Shown: positions 7,913-17,300, counted from the stretch's first letter. The stretch is DNA of 64,000 bases from Desulfovibrio sp. JC022 (GCF_010470665.1 NZ_VOPZ01000003.1:1-64000); one strand, 5' to 3'. The notes: generated by a model from the letters alone, not told the origin. Translations and numbers: made by a program.

Positions 7913-10621
7913 ATGAGCGTTATCAATCTGGAATATCTTTTTCAGCCCGGATCAGTTGCTGTAATAGGTGCAACCAATGACCCCGCCAATGCGGGAAATA
8001 TCCTTATGCGCAACCTGATGGGCGGGGGATTTCTCGGCCCGGTGATGCCGGTAAGTACTGCTGCCGAGGCTATTTCCGGGGTTCTGACTTACAAGGATGT
8101 GGCGGATCTGCCCAAGGTCCCGGACCTTGCGGTTATTTGTTTGCCGCTTCAGGAGTGTCCTCCGCTTATTGAAAGGCTCAGTGCCATTGGAGTTAAGGCC
8201 TGTGCCCTGATCGGTCCGGGGTTCAGTGCTATCCCTGAAAAGGAAAGGGTCAGGCTGAGGGCGGAACTTCTGCGGGCAGCCAATTCTCCTCAGATGCGAA
8301 TTCTCGGTCCCAAGAGCCTCGGTTTCATTGTTCCGGCCCTGAATCTTAATGCCAGCCTCGCCCCCCTTCCGGCCAAAGCGGGTAAAATCGCTTTTGTTTC
8401 CCAGTCGGACAGTTTTATTCCTACGGTTCTGGATTGGGCGGCTACCAATGATATCGGTTTTTCCCATGTTGTTTCTCTGGGCAGCCGTATTGATCTCACT
8501 TTCGGGGACGTGCTCGACTATCTCGGCTCCGATGCCCAGACGCGCTCTATTCTGCTTTACATTGAATCAATTAACGATGCCCGCGATTTTATGTCTGCGG
8601 CCCGTGCGGCCTCGCGCAACAAGCCGGTTCTGGCGATCCGTCCGGGGCAGGCTTTGCAGCAGGTCACTCATGAGTTGTCCCGTTTGGACAACACTATGAT
8701 CGCCCGTGCCGAGGAAGTCTACGATGTGGCTTTCCGCAGGGCCGGGATGCTGCGGGTGCAGACTATTGACGGCATGTTTGACGCAGCCCAGACCCTTGCC
8801 AGCTTGCGCCAGCCGGTGCGCGGGGACAGATTGGCGATTATTGTGAACGGGACCAGTGCCGGACTAACCGCTGCTGACGGCCTGATTCGCAGGGGCGGCA
8901 AGCTAGCCAAACTTTCCGATGAAACCGTGGAGAAGCTGGATGTTGTCTTTGACGGGGAGTGGAGCGGTGCCAATCCGGTGACCATAAAATTCGATACTCC
9001 CGGTCAGAAATATCTTGATGCCCTTAAGATACTGATCAAGGACAAGGGCGTGGACGCCGTGCTGGTGGTCCATGTGCCTTTTGCCGGGATAGCCAGTGCT
9101 GAAGTCGCTGAAATACTTGCCAAGGGGTTGAAAAAGGTCCGGCGTATGGTGCTGACCTCATGGCTGGGATCGGATATGTCCCGCAAATCGCGGAAGATTT
9201 TTTCTGTTCATGGCATTCCCACTTACGAGAGTGCGGATCAGGCCGTGCGCGCTTTTATGTACATGGCGGAGTATCAGCGTAACCAGGAATTGCTCACTGA
9301 AACACCGGATTCCCTGCCTACTGATTTTTTCCCGGATACCACCACTGCCCGCGAAACAGTACACAAGGCTCTTTCCGAGGGACGTCAGGAACTTAACGAA
9401 CCCGAAGCGCGCAAGGTTCTCGCGGCTTACGGTCTGCCCGTGGTTGAAACAAGGGTGGCCCTTTCCGCCCGTGAAGCAGTTATTGCGGCTGATGAAATCG
9501 GTTGTCCGGTGGCCCTTAAGATACGTTCCCCGCAAATCAATCAGCCTTATGATGTGGGCGGGGTGGTTCTTGACCTTGAGAGCCCGGAAAAAGTATGGGA
9601 AGCGGCAGCGACCATGCTGACCCGCGTCAATCGTCAACGTCCTGATGCCTACATCGAAGGATTCACGGTCCAGAAAATGGGCCGCAGGCTGGGAGCGCAC
9701 GAACTTTTTATTTCCGCTGCTGCGGATTCCACCTTCGGGCCGATCATTCATTTCGGTCATGGGGGTATGACCCGCGAGGTTGTCCGCGATCAGGCCGTGG
9801 CCATGGTTCCCCTGAATATGAGTCTTGCCCGTGAACTCATCAGCAGGACCCGTATTTCACGGTTGCTTTCCGGCACACCGACCCAGCCCCCTGCGGATAT
9901 TGAAGATCTTTGCCTGACCCTGATTCAGGTTTCGCAGCTTTTTATCGATATCCCTCAGATCGTGCATCTGGATATCAATCCCCTTTACGGTGATGATACC
10001 GGGGTTCTGGCACTTGGTGCCAAGATTATGGTGGCTGAATGCCGGGAGGATTGCCCGCAACTGGCTATCCGTCCTTATCCCCGTGAACTTGAGGAATGCG
10101 TTGTGCTCCGGGACAGCAGGCAGGTTACTTTGCGGCCCATCCGTCCCGAAGATGAACCGGCCCACTATAAATTTTTGGAACAGGTTTCGGATGAAGATAT
10201 GCGTATGCGCTTTTTCGGCGTGGTGCGCAGGGATTTTGACCACAAGGATATGTCCCGCTTCACCCAGATCAATTATGACCGCGAGATGGCCTTTATAGCC
10301 ACAGCCATGGGTGAGGACGGCAAGCCGGAAACCCTCGGCGTTGTGCGCACCTCCACCAAGCCGGATAATTCGGAAGCGGAGTTCGCCATTGTGATCCGTT
10401 CCGATCTAAAGGGAACCGGGCTGGGCTCCATGCTTTTTCATAAGATCATCCGTTACACAAAGGAACGGGGAACCCATTGGCTGGTGGGGCAGACCCTTTT
10501 TGAAAACAAGGCCATGCAGGGACTTTCCCGTAAATTCGGATTTGAAATCAGCGAAAATTATGAAGAAGACCTTGTGGAAATGCGTCTGGACTGCACAAAG
10601 CTGGAAGATGATGCGGAGTAG
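7913..10621 (+). CDS. pat: Pat/YfiQ-type protein lysine acetyltransferase (ACD-like + GNAT)
   Basis: A 902-residue fusion. Residues 1 to about 700 match the NDP-forming acyl-CoA synthetase architecture: CoA-binding Rossmann domain (VAVIGATNDPANAGN at about 13-27), succinyl-CoA-ligase-like flavodoxin domains and an ATP-grasp domain (EARKVLAAYGLPVVE). Residues about 730-890 form a GNAT domain (TLRPIRPEDE, then RSDLKGTGLGSMLFHKI as the acetyl-CoA pyrophosphate loop). The canonical catalytic SHTG loop of active NDP-forming synthetases is replaced by a THELSRLD-type sequence, as expected for Pat proteins in which this part is regulatory rather than catalytic. With acs divergent next door, the likely target is the A10 lysine of Acs. 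No sirtuin-type deacetylase is in the window. Confidence 0.88.
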   Translation: MSVINLEYLFQPGSVAVIGATNDPANAGNILMRNLMGGGFLGPVMPVSTAAEAISGVLTYKDVADLPKVPDLAVICLPLQECPPLIERLSAIGVKACALIGPGFSAIPEKERVRLRAELLRAANSPQMRILGPKSLGFIVPALNLNASLAPLPAKAGKIAFVSQSDSFIPTVLDWAATNDIGFSHVVSLGSRIDLTFGDVLDYLGSDAQTRSILLYIESINDARDFMSAARAASRNKPVLAIRPGQALQQVTHELSRLDNTMIARAEEVYDVAFRRAGMLRVQTIDGMFDAAQTLASLRQPVRGDRLAIIVNGTSAGLTAADGLIRRGGKLAKLSDETVEKLDVVFDGEWSGANPVTIKFDTPGQKYLDALKILIKDKGVDAVLVVHVPFAGIASAEVAEILAKGLKKVRRMVLTSWLGSDMSRKSRKIFSVHGIPTYESADQAVRAFMYMAEYQRNQELLTETPDSLPTDFFPDTTTARETVHKALSEGRQELNEPEARKVLAAYGLPVVETRVALSAREAVIAADEIGCPVALKIRSPQINQPYDVGGVVLDLESPEKVWEAAATMLTRVNRQRPDAYIEGFTVQKMGRRLGAHELFISAAADSTFGPIIHFGHGGMTREVVRDQAVAMVPLNMSLARELISRTRISRLLSGTPTQPPADIEDLCLTLIQVSQLFIDIPQIVHLDINPLYGDDTGVLALGAKIMVAECREDCPQLAIRPYPRELEECVVLRDSRQVTLRPIRPEDEPAHYKFLEQVSDEDMRMRFFGVVRRDFDHKDMSRFTQINYDREMAFIATAMGEDGKPETLGVVRTSTKPDNSEAEFAIVIRSDLKGTGLGSMLFHKIIRYTKERGTHWLVGQTLFENKAMQGLSRKFGFEISENYEEDLVEMRLDCTKLEDDAE

Positions 10622-10623
10622 AA

Positions 10624-11769
10624 TTGAGTCATCCTGAACCTGAAACAAGCCGGACCAAGGTTTTCATATCAAATATTATAAAGTCCCTCTTTGCCGGGGG
10701 ACTTCTTTTCTGGTTAGTCAAATCCGGGGGAATCAGGCCGGAATATCTCATGGTTGCCCCGGAACATATTCCGGGGCTGAGTGCGGCTTGCCTGATTATC
10801 GCTGCGGGGATGAGTTTGGCGGCCTTGCGTTACGTGGAGCTGCTTAAGGGAGCGGGGCTTACGATCAAGCCTGGTGATAGTTTTTCCATTTCCGCGATTA
10901 TGTATTTTTTCACCCAATGCGTCATGGGATCGGCCAGTGGAGATGTGGCCCGTTATTTTTACACCACCCGTATTACCGGAGAGGGCGCACGAGTCGGTGC
11001 GGCCATCATTGTGGACCGCATTATCGGTATTATGGGGCTGTTCATGTTCGGCGGGCTGGGTATGGCTTTCAATTGGTCTCTTGTGGAGCACTCGCCGGAA
11101 TTGCGGATTATTGCCTGTCCCATGCTGGGAATTCTCTGTTTGATCTGGCTGAGCGTGTTGCTCGGATTTCTGGCTCTTGTGCGCGGACGGATGTTCGGTT
11201 TTCTGGCTGGGATAACCTTTCCTGTTCTGGCTGGATTGCTCTGCATTTCCGATTCAGGATTTCTGGGCCGGGAAGTGGGGCCGGTGCTTTTTTACGCCGC
11301 TTCATTGTCTCTTGTTGCGCCTTTGATTGCCCCTGAATTTCTGGAGACAGGTTTTGTTTACAGGAGATTTTTCAAGGGATCGAAACTTGGAGAGAAACTC
11401 GGAGAGGTTGTTTCAGCTCTGCTTGTTTACCGGAATTCCACAACAACGGTTTTAAAAATTGCAGGACTGACTGCAGTACAGCACCTTGCTCTTATTTACT
11501 CTCTTTATCTGCTTTCCCGGATTCAGAATATCCCGGTATTGCCTGATTTCAATGAGATATTTTTCGCGGCTCCGCTTTCCTTTCTTGCCGGGGTAATTCC
11601 CGCTCCCGCTGCCGGGCTGGGGGTCAATGAAGCGGCTTTTGAAACCCTGCTTTATCTGGGGTCCTGCGGAACAGTCACTGCCGGGGCGTCCATTTTTCTT
11701 ATGTACCGGATCTGGGCCACCCTGTTTAGTTTGAGCGGACTCTATTTCGTGATGCGTTCAAAGAAATAA
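10624..11769 (+). CDS. LPG-synthase-type (UPF0104) integral membrane protein
   Basis: A 381-residue polytopic membrane protein with about eight to ten hydrophobic segments and the family's conserved C-terminal patch PAPAAGLGVNEAAFETLLY, where GLGVxExA is the hallmark of the lysylphosphatidylglycerol-synthase transmembrane/UPF0104 family. Members are lipid flippases or membrane proteins of glycan and lipid pathways; the soluble aminoacyltransferase domain of MprF is absent, so it is not an LPG synthase. The start is TTG at 10624, two bases after the pat stop, with GGAG just upstream; the pair is probably one transcript. Substrate unknown. Confidence 0.75.
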   Translation: MSHPEPETSRTKVFISNIIKSLFAGGLLFWLVKSGGIRPEYLMVAPEHIPGLSAACLIIAAGMSLAALRYVELLKGAGLTIKPGDSFSISAIMYFFTQCVMGSASGDVARYFYTTRITGEGARVGAAIIVDRIIGIMGLFMFGGLGMAFNWSLVEHSPELRIIACPMLGILCLIWLSVLLGFLALVRGRMFGFLAGITFPVLAGLLCISDSGFLGREVGPVLFYAASLSLVAPLIAPEFLETGFVYRRFFKGSKLGEKLGEVVSALLVYRNSTTTVLKIAGLTAVQHLALIYSLYLLSRIQNIPVLPDFNEIFFAAPLSFLAGVIPAPAAGLGVNEAAFETLLYLGSCGTVTAGASIFLMYRIWATLFSLSGLYFVMRSKK

Positions 11770-11771
11770 TA

Positions 11772-11926
11772 AAAACCATGTCGGGCCGTTCAGCGAGGTA
11801 AAGCGTTCTTGCGAAGGCCTTACCCGGGTGAAGGACCGGACATGGTTTTAAGGAACTTGCGTCTTTCGCATTCAGTTCCTGACACCCTCCCGATTGATGT
11901 CTTGCATATCTGATCGGTATGCGGGA
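11772..11926. other. Run of three stem-loops between convergent-free neighbours
   Basis: Three consecutive potential hairpins fill this 155-base stretch. The outermost pairs AAAACCATGTC (11772-11782) with GACATGGTTTT (11839-11849) and contains an inner GGTAA/TTACC stem. A second pairs GGAACTTGCG (11852-11861) with CGCATTCAGTTCC (11867-11879), leaving a bulge. A third pairs CTCCCG (11887-11892) with CGGGAG (11922-11927). The first could simply be the terminator of the upstream membrane-protein gene; read on the minus strand it ends in TTTTTATT. The order of helices could equally be a small RNA or leader. I could not match it to SRP RNA, 6S RNA or a riboswitch consensus. Confidence 0.4.
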
Positions 11927-12044
11927 GAAAAACTTTACATACTTCTATAAAAGTAATTTTCCAGCCGCCTCTTGCATAAACATGGTCGGGGTATGTATGG
12001 TGCCTGTATTGAGTTCAACCAATTGCAACCGGCGGAGTCTCTAA

Positions 12045-12749
12045 TTGAGGAAATTATTTTTATTTTTCATAACTGCATTCCTGTTAAATTTCCCATGTAC
12101 CAATGCTCTGGCTGATAACGGAACTTCCGCGCCCGGCTTGGATCAGCAACAGAGGGGGGCAGACCAGGCGCTGGTGTTGCTTATGGAAGGAAACTTGCGT
12201 TTTGTAAAAGGAACCAGTGTCTATCCCAACCAGACCTCCCATCAACGCAAGGTTCTGGCCTTAAGGGGACAGAATCCTTTTGCCACTGTGGTTACTGCTT
12301 CTGATTCACGGGTTGATCCGGTGTTGATTTTTGATCGCGGTCTCGGTGATCTTTTCACTGTGCGTCTGGCGGGTAACGTGGCCGGATCGGATACTCTGGC
12401 CTCGGTTGAATACTCCATGCTGGCCCTTGAAACACCGTTGCTGGTGGTTATGGGGCATACCCGTTCAACTTTGATCAAAGCGGCTATCGACAAGGTGGAG
12501 CTGAGAGGGCATCTGGTGCAGCTCATGGGTAAACTGGAGCCGGCAGTCAAGATGACCCGCGTACTTTATCCTTCGCTCAAGGGCGGAGAGCTGGTAGATA
12601 AAGTTGCGGAAACAAATGTCCGTCAGGTCATGCGTGAAATTCTGGGCCAATGTCCGGCTATTCTTGAAAAGGTTCGCTCCGGCAAGGCTCAGCTTATGGG
12701 TGCTGTTTACGATACTGATACAGGGGTCGTGCGCTGGCTTGGACCTTAG
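12045..12749 (+). CDS. Secreted beta-carbonic anhydrase-like protein lacking both zinc cysteines
   Basis: A 234-residue protein with a Sec signal peptide (about 1-23) and the beta-carbonic-anhydrase fold signature: NLRFVKG, ASDSRVDP, VRLAGNVAG and the SVEYSMLALETPLLVVMGHTRS strand. In active enzymes the zinc is held by the Cys of C-x-D-x-R and by the His and Cys of H-x-x-C. Here these are Ala85-Ser-Asp87-Ser-Arg89 and His138-Thr-Arg-Ser141: the Asp/Arg dyad and His remain, but both cysteines are gone. Canonical zinc-hydroxide chemistry is therefore unlikely. Start TTG at 12045 with GGAG at 12034-12037. A strong terminator follows. Function unknown; it may bind bicarbonate or another anion in the periplasm. 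Confidence 0.8.
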   Translation: MRKLFLFFITAFLLNFPCTNALADNGTSAPGLDQQQRGADQALVLLMEGNLRFVKGTSVYPNQTSHQRKVLALRGQNPFATVVTASDSRVDPVLIFDRGLGDLFTVRLAGNVAGSDTLASVEYSMLALETPLLVVMGHTRSTLIKAAIDKVELRGHLVQLMGKLEPAVKMTRVLYPSLKGGELVDKVAETNVRQVMREILGQCPAILEKVRSGKAQLMGAVYDTDTGVVRWLGP

Positions 12750-12770
12750 ACTTTTTTAGTGTTAATTCAG

Positions 12771-12810
12771 GGCAATCTCGTGTTATATATTATGAGGTTG
12801 CCTTTTTTTT
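12771..12810 (+). terminator. Rho-independent terminator
   Basis: GGCAATCTC (12771-12779) pairs with GAGGTTGCC (12794-12802), followed by eight Ts. It ends the carbonic-anhydrase-like transcript and shows that the next gene cannot start in this T-run. Confidence 0.9.
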
Positions 12811-12856
12811 GGGTATTGGCCCTGAGTTACCAGTGCCGTGGACGGAGTTGAATATC

Positions 12857-14500
12857 ATGATTGATAATGAACTAAGACATGTGCAGAGAAAAAGCCTGAA
12901 GCTTTTTTTACTGATCTTTATTTTTGCGGGCAGTATTGTGGTCGCAATGATGTCTTTTTTCTTTATTACGGAGAATAATAACCATTTGGACCAACTGAAG
13001 ATGAGAGAGCAGGCTTCGGTTGATTTACAGGAAGAAGTGATCAAAGACAGCTTTGATTTTATTGTCAGCGACCTTCTTTTCCTTGCCGGGCAATCTCCGC
13101 TTATTGATTTTTGTAACTCTGAACACAAAGGCGAAAAACGCATCGTTGAAAAAGAGTTTTACAATTTTTTGTTTTGTAAGAAGAAGTACAACCATGTCGT
13201 TTTCTTAGATAGTTCCGGCATGGAAAAAATAAGGGTTAACTATAATAAAGGTGACCCTTGGGTTGTCATGGATGAAAAACTTCAGGACAAATCCCGGCGT
13301 TATTATTTTGCTGACTGTCTTCCTCTTGAAGAGCGTGAAGTCTTTATTTCACCCCTTGATTTGAATATAGAGCGCGGGCATGTGGAAAAGCCCTACAAGC
13401 CGGTTGTTCGTTTTGGGACTCCGGTTTTTGATTCCGAGGGCAACAAGGACGGGGTCTTGGTTTTTAATTATCTTGCCCAGGATATGCTTGAACGTATTTC
13501 AAGTATTGATACCGCTGCCCCCAGTGTGAAAATGCTGCTTAATTCAAAAGGTTATTGGCTCCTAGGACCTGACCGGGCCAGCGAATGGGGGTTTATGCTG
13601 CCTGATCGCATGAACCTTTCCTTTGCGAAAATATATCCGGATGAATGGGAACGCATGCTCAAGGAAAAGAAGGGGCAGTTTCGTTCAGCAAATGGACTGT
13701 TTACCTTTGTAACCATTCATCCCCTGCGTGAGGGGTACCGCTCCAGCACCGGAGCTGGCGGGCCGTATTTGCCGAGCAGGATGCTGGTCAGTTCCGCAGG
13801 TTATTTCTGGGTGCTTGCTTCACATCTGCCTGAAGGAGTTATGGAGGAAAGCGCCGTGGAGTTGTTTTTCAATATGGCTTTGCTGGGCGGTGTTTTTATA
13901 CTGTTTGTCGCGTCCGGAGCATGGATTCTGGCATTGTCTCTCACCAAGCGTCGGCTTTATCAGGAACAGTTGCTTAAGACAGCCATGCATGATTCCCTGA
14001 CCGGACTGCCCAATCGTAAACTTTTCTTTGATAGGCTGGAGAATCTTATTGAGAGTTCAGGGCGTTACGGGCGCGGTTTTGCCCTTGTCTACCTTGACCT
14101 TAATGGATTCAAGAAAATTAATGATACATTAGGACATGCTGCGGGTGATGAACTTTTAATCAGTTTTGGGAACAGGCTAAAAGCCAGTTTGCGTAAATCT
14201 GATACTGTGGCCCGTCTTGGCGGTGATGAATTTGCAGTAATCTTGCCTGAAGTGAATTCTCCTGAACAGCTTAAGAAAATTTGTTCCAAGGTTTATACAC
14301 AGTTTTCCGCTCCGATACAGCTAAGCATGAAAAAGGTGATGATCAGCTTCAGTGCCGGTGCGGCCATTTTTCCCACACATGCAACGGACAGTGAAAATCT
14401 GGTCAAGTATGCTGATGCAGCTATGTACGACGATAAAAGAAGTGGAAAGAGTGATAGTTTGATTGTCAGCAACGACCAAGGCCGAAATCAGTCCACTTGA
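12857..14500 (+). CDS. Membrane diguanylate cyclase (GGDEF) with periplasmic sensor
   Basis: Makes cyclic-di-GMP from two GTP. A TM segment at about residues 15-37 leads into a roughly 290-residue periplasmic region of Cache/PAS-like type (YNHVVFLDSSGMEKIRVNYNKG), a second TM near 350, and a C-terminal GGDEF domain with DSLTGLPNRKLFFDRL and the intact active site RLGGDEFAVILPEV. No EAL domain; no obvious RxxD inhibitory site was checked. The open frame extends back to a TTG at 12809, but that codon lies in the T-run of the preceding terminator. ATG at 12857, with GGAG at 12844-12847, gives 547 residues and is preferred. Its 3' end overlaps the convergent ntrX by 13 bases. Confidence 0.88.
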   Translation: MIDNELRHVQRKSLKLFLLIFIFAGSIVVAMMSFFFITENNNHLDQLKMREQASVDLQEEVIKDSFDFIVSDLLFLAGQSPLIDFCNSEHKGEKRIVEKEFYNFLFCKKKYNHVVFLDSSGMEKIRVNYNKGDPWVVMDEKLQDKSRRYYFADCLPLEEREVFISPLDLNIERGHVEKPYKPVVRFGTPVFDSEGNKDGVLVFNYLAQDMLERISSIDTAAPSVKMLLNSKGYWLLGPDRASEWGFMLPDRMNLSFAKIYPDEWERMLKEKKGQFRSANGLFTFVTIHPLREGYRSSTGAGGPYLPSRMLVSSAGYFWVLASHLPEGVMEESAVELFFNMALLGGVFILFVASGAWILALSLTKRRLYQEQLLKTAMHDSLTGLPNRKLFFDRLENLIESSGRYGRGFALVYLDLNGFKKINDTLGHAAGDELLISFGNRLKASLRKSDTVARLGGDEFAVILPEVNSPEQLKKICSKVYTQFSAPIQLSMKKVMISFSAGAAIFPTHATDSENLVKYADAAMYDDKRSGKSDSLIVSNDQGRNQST

Positions 14501-15879
14501 ATCTCGTAAGCTTTGAGCTTGCGGTAGAGGGAGCTTCTTTCAAGTCCCACTGCTTCAGCCAGTTTTGACACATTACCTTTATACTCGCGGAGTTTTGCTT
14601 CAAGGAACTGGGCTTCAAAGTCCGCACGGGCCTTTTTGAAATCCACCTCGCCCTCGGGAAGAGGGTGTGGCTGTTGTTCCTGATCAGTGCCTGTTCTCTC
14701 ATTACGCGGACCGTTGGAGATTTCCGGGGGCAGTTTGTCCGGGCCGACTTCTTTGCCGCCGAACATGATCAGCATTCTTTCCACAAAATTTTTCAATTCC
14801 CTTACATTTCCGGGCCACGAGTATTGGGTCAGCACTTTGAGGGCCGAGTCAGTAAAGGCCAGTGGTTTGAAGCCGTGCTGGCGGTTGAGACTGGTGATAA
14901 ATTCATTGATCAGCAAAGGAATGTCCTTTGCCCGGTCACGCAGGGGGGGGACTTCCAGCGGGAAGACTTTCAGCCGATAGTAAAGGTCCTCACGGAAGTT
15001 ACCGTTTTTGATTTCCTGAAACAGGTCTTTGTTGGTCGCGGCGATTACGCGCACGTCCACATTGATGGTTTTCCTGCCGCCGACCCTTTCAAATCGTTGT
15101 TCTTGCAGGATTCGCAGGATTTTGGCCTGTGTTTTCAGGCTCATGTCGCCGATTTCATCCAGAAACAGGGTGCCGTTGTCGGCCAGTTCGAATTTACCTT
15201 CCTGCGCTTTTTCCGCTCCGGTGAAGGCTCCTTTCTCATGACCGAATAGTTCTGATTCAATCAGTTCTTCAGGAATGGCTGCGCAGTTTACCGCCACAAG
15301 GGGGTTGGTTGATCGCTGGCTTTGGGAATGAATGGAGCGGGCTACAATTTCCTTGCCGGTTCCGTTTTCACCGGTAATGAGTACCCATGCGTCAGTGGGG
15401 GCGACTTGCCCGATGACTTCGCGCATGGAATCAATGGATTCGGATTGTCCGGTAAGTTTGGCGGGTTGTTCTGCGGCAATACGGGTGCGCAGGGCCTTGT
15501 TTTCTGATTGCAAGCGGGAGAATTCCACGGCTTTTTCAGCAGTGATGACCACCTTTTCAAGAGAGAGCGGCTTTTCAATAAAGTCGAAAGCTCCTTTTTT
15601 GATGGCGGAAACAGCGGTTTCAATGTTGCCGTGGCCGGAGATCATGACCACAGGCAGCCAGTCCCATTCTTTTTTGATATGGTCGAGGACTTTAAGACCG
15701 TCCATGCCCGGAAGCCAGATATCAAGAAAGACAAGGTCGGGCTGTTCTTCGGCAAGATGTTTCAAAGCTATTTCGCCGGATTCAGCATCGCTGACAGCAA
15801 ATCCTTCATCTTCAAGAATTCCGCGCAGGGAGTACCTGATGCCGTCTTCGTCATCCACAATCAGTATATTTTTGTTCAT
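14488..15879 (-). CDS. ntrX: NtrC-family sigma-54-dependent response regulator (NtrX-like)
   Basis: A 463-residue regulator with three domains. The receiver has the phospho-acceptor Asp53 in LVFLDIWLPG. The AAA+ domain has Walker A GENGTGKEIVARS near 170 and ESELFGHEKGAFTGAEKAQ near 210-228; the GAFTGA loop is what contacts sigma-54. The C-terminal Fis-type helix-turn-helix is VSKLAEAVGLERSSLYRKLK. It is the last gene of a minus-strand operon with DUF4390, an NtrY-like kinase and an HD-GYP regulator. The pairing with NtrY supports an NtrX role (nitrogen, redox or envelope signalling), but the regulon cannot be read from sequence. Confidence 0.9.
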   Translation of the reverse strand: MNKNILIVDDEDGIRYSLRGILEDEGFAVSDAESGEIALKHLAEEQPDLVFLDIWLPGMDGLKVLDHIKKEWDWLPVVMISGHGNIETAVSAIKKGAFDFIEKPLSLEKVVITAEKAVEFSRLQSENKALRTRIAAEQPAKLTGQSESIDSMREVIGQVAPTDAWVLITGENGTGKEIVARSIHSQSQRSTNPLVAVNCAAIPEELIESELFGHEKGAFTGAEKAQEGKFELADNGTLFLDEIGDMSLKTQAKILRILQEQRFERVGGRKTINVDVRVIAATNKDLFQEIKNGNFREDLYYRLKVFPLEVPPLRDRAKDIPLLINEFITSLNRQHGFKPLAFTDSALKVLTQYSWPGNVRELKNFVERMLIMFGGKEVGPDKLPPEISNGPRNERTGTDQEQQPHPLPEGEVDFKKARADFEAQFLEAKLREYKGNVSKLAEAVGLERSSLYRKLKAYEIQVD

Positions 15880-15890
15880 CTGTCTTCCGT

Positions 15891-17300
15891 CTATGTTTCA
15901 AAGGAAAAATTATCTTCTTCAATCAGTTGGGTGCAGGCATCAACCACTTCGGGATCATACGATGTTCCCCGTCCGCGCGCAATTTCAGCCATGGCTTTGG
16001 GCAACCCCAGTGCCGCGCGATAGGGACGGTGGGAGCTCATGGCTTCCACCACGTCAGCTACGGAGATGATCCGGGCTGCTTGCAGGATGCTATCCCCACT
16101 GAGTCCGTTGGGGTAGCCGGTTCCGTCCATGCGTTCATGGTGTTGGATAACAATCTTGGCTACAGGCCATGGAAAGGAAATGCCTTTCAGGATTTCATAG
16201 CCGGCTTCGCTATGGGTTTTCATCAGGTTCATTTCAAGGTCGGTCAAGCGGGTCGGTTTGGAAAGAATTTCAGCCGGGATGGATATTTTACCCACATCGT
16301 GCAGAATTCCGGCGATCCTGATGCTGTTGATTTCCTCAGCGGAAAGTTTCATTTTTACGGCTATGCGGCAGGCCAGTTCCGCCACCCGCTGCTGATGCCC
16401 GGAGGTGTAGGGATCGCGTTTTTCAGACATGGCGGTCAGGGAAGCTACAGTTTCATCAAAAGTTCTCCGCAGCTGAGTAAGGCTTTCCTTAAGGGCATCC
16501 TCACTTTTTTTCAGTTCAGAAATATCGCGTAGTACCACGACCTTGCCCACAACATCTGCTTTTTCCTCAATACCGGAAATGTTTATGGATACAGGGGTCA
16601 TTCCATGTGGACTTTTGAGGATTGCGTCACCGATTATGGAATCGTTACCGGAAAAAAAATCAATGGATTTCATTGTCCCTGAGTCAAAAATACTGACAGT
16701 TTCCTGAAAATCATGGCCGAATAAGCAATCAATGTCGTTACCCATGAGCGAACATGCGGATTTGTTCATGGACTTGATACGTCCATGGTGGTCGGTGGTA
16801 ATGACAGCATCATCTATGCTGTCAAAAGTGGTTTTCAGCCAGCGGCGGTTTTCATTAAGGGTGGTTTCCGCACGGTGCTTGTAGAGGGCCATTTCTATGG
16901 TCAGGTTCAGTTCCCGGTCTTCAAAGGGTTTGATAATGTAGCCGAAAGGTTCGGTTATCTTGGCTCTTTTAAGGGTGTCATTATCAGCATAGGCTGTAAG
17001 GTAAATGATGGGAATATTACATTCTTTGTTGATTGCAGCCGCAGTGTCTATGCCGTCCATATCTCCTTCCAGCATGATGTCCATGAGGATTAGGTCGGGA
17101 TTGCATTCTTCTAGAATCTGCACAGCCTGTTCGCCGGATGTGGCTATCCCGGCCACATGGTAGCCGAGTTTTTTAAGCCTTCCTTGTATGTCCAGAGAAA
17201 CGATAGCTTCATCTTCCACAACCAAGATGCGGGAAGGGGCTTTGTTGCCAGCACTTTTTTCAGAGTAAGAAATCATGTGAATTCCATTGTTACTGGTCAC
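15891..17300 (-). CDS. Response regulator with PAS and HD-GYP (cyclic-di-GMP phosphodiesterase)
   Basis: A 469-residue protein: receiver (Asp74 in LILMDIMLEGD), PAS domain at about 145-270, and an HD-GYP domain with HDVGK near 340 and HHERMDGTGYPNGL near 388, i.e. both the HD metal site and the GYP motif are present. It should degrade cyclic-di-GMP when phosphorylated. The frame opens with GTG at 17300; an ATG eight codons later at 17276 is an alternative, and neither has a clear ribosome binding site. It sits between ntrY and ntrX, so NtrY may phosphorylate both; this would couple the two-component system to cyclic-di-GMP. Confidence 0.88.
   Translation of the reverse strand: MTSNNGIHMISYSEKSAGNKAPSRILVVEDEAIVSLDIQGRLKKLGYHVAGIATSGEQAVQILEECNPDLILMDIMLEGDMDGIDTAAAINKECNIPIIYLTAYADNDTLKRAKITEPFGYIIKPFEDRELNLTIEMALYKHRAETTLNENRRWLKTTFDSIDDAVITTDHHGRIKSMNKSACSLMGNDIDCLFGHDFQETVSIFDSGTMKSIDFFSGNDSIIGDAILKSPHGMTPVSINISGIEEKADVVGKVVVLRDISELKKSEDALKESLTQLRRTFDETVASLTAMSEKRDPYTSGHQQRVAELACRIAVKMKLSAEEINSIRIAGILHDVGKISIPAEILSKPTRLTDLEMNLMKTHSEAGYEILKGISFPWPVAKIVIQHHERMDGTGYPNGLSGDSILQAARIISVADVVEAMSSHRPYRAALGLPKAMAEIARGRGTSYDPEVVDACTQLIEEDNFSFET

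Noticed and set aside
11772-11849. SRP RNA or 6S RNA gene
   Set aside because: The GGAAGG-AGCAGCC core of SRP RNA is absent, and the nested stem does not match the central bubble of 6S RNA.
12809-12856. TTG start giving 16 extra residues on the diguanylate cyclase
   Set aside because: The codon lies in the T-run of a strong terminator and has no ribosome binding site; ATG at 12857 does.
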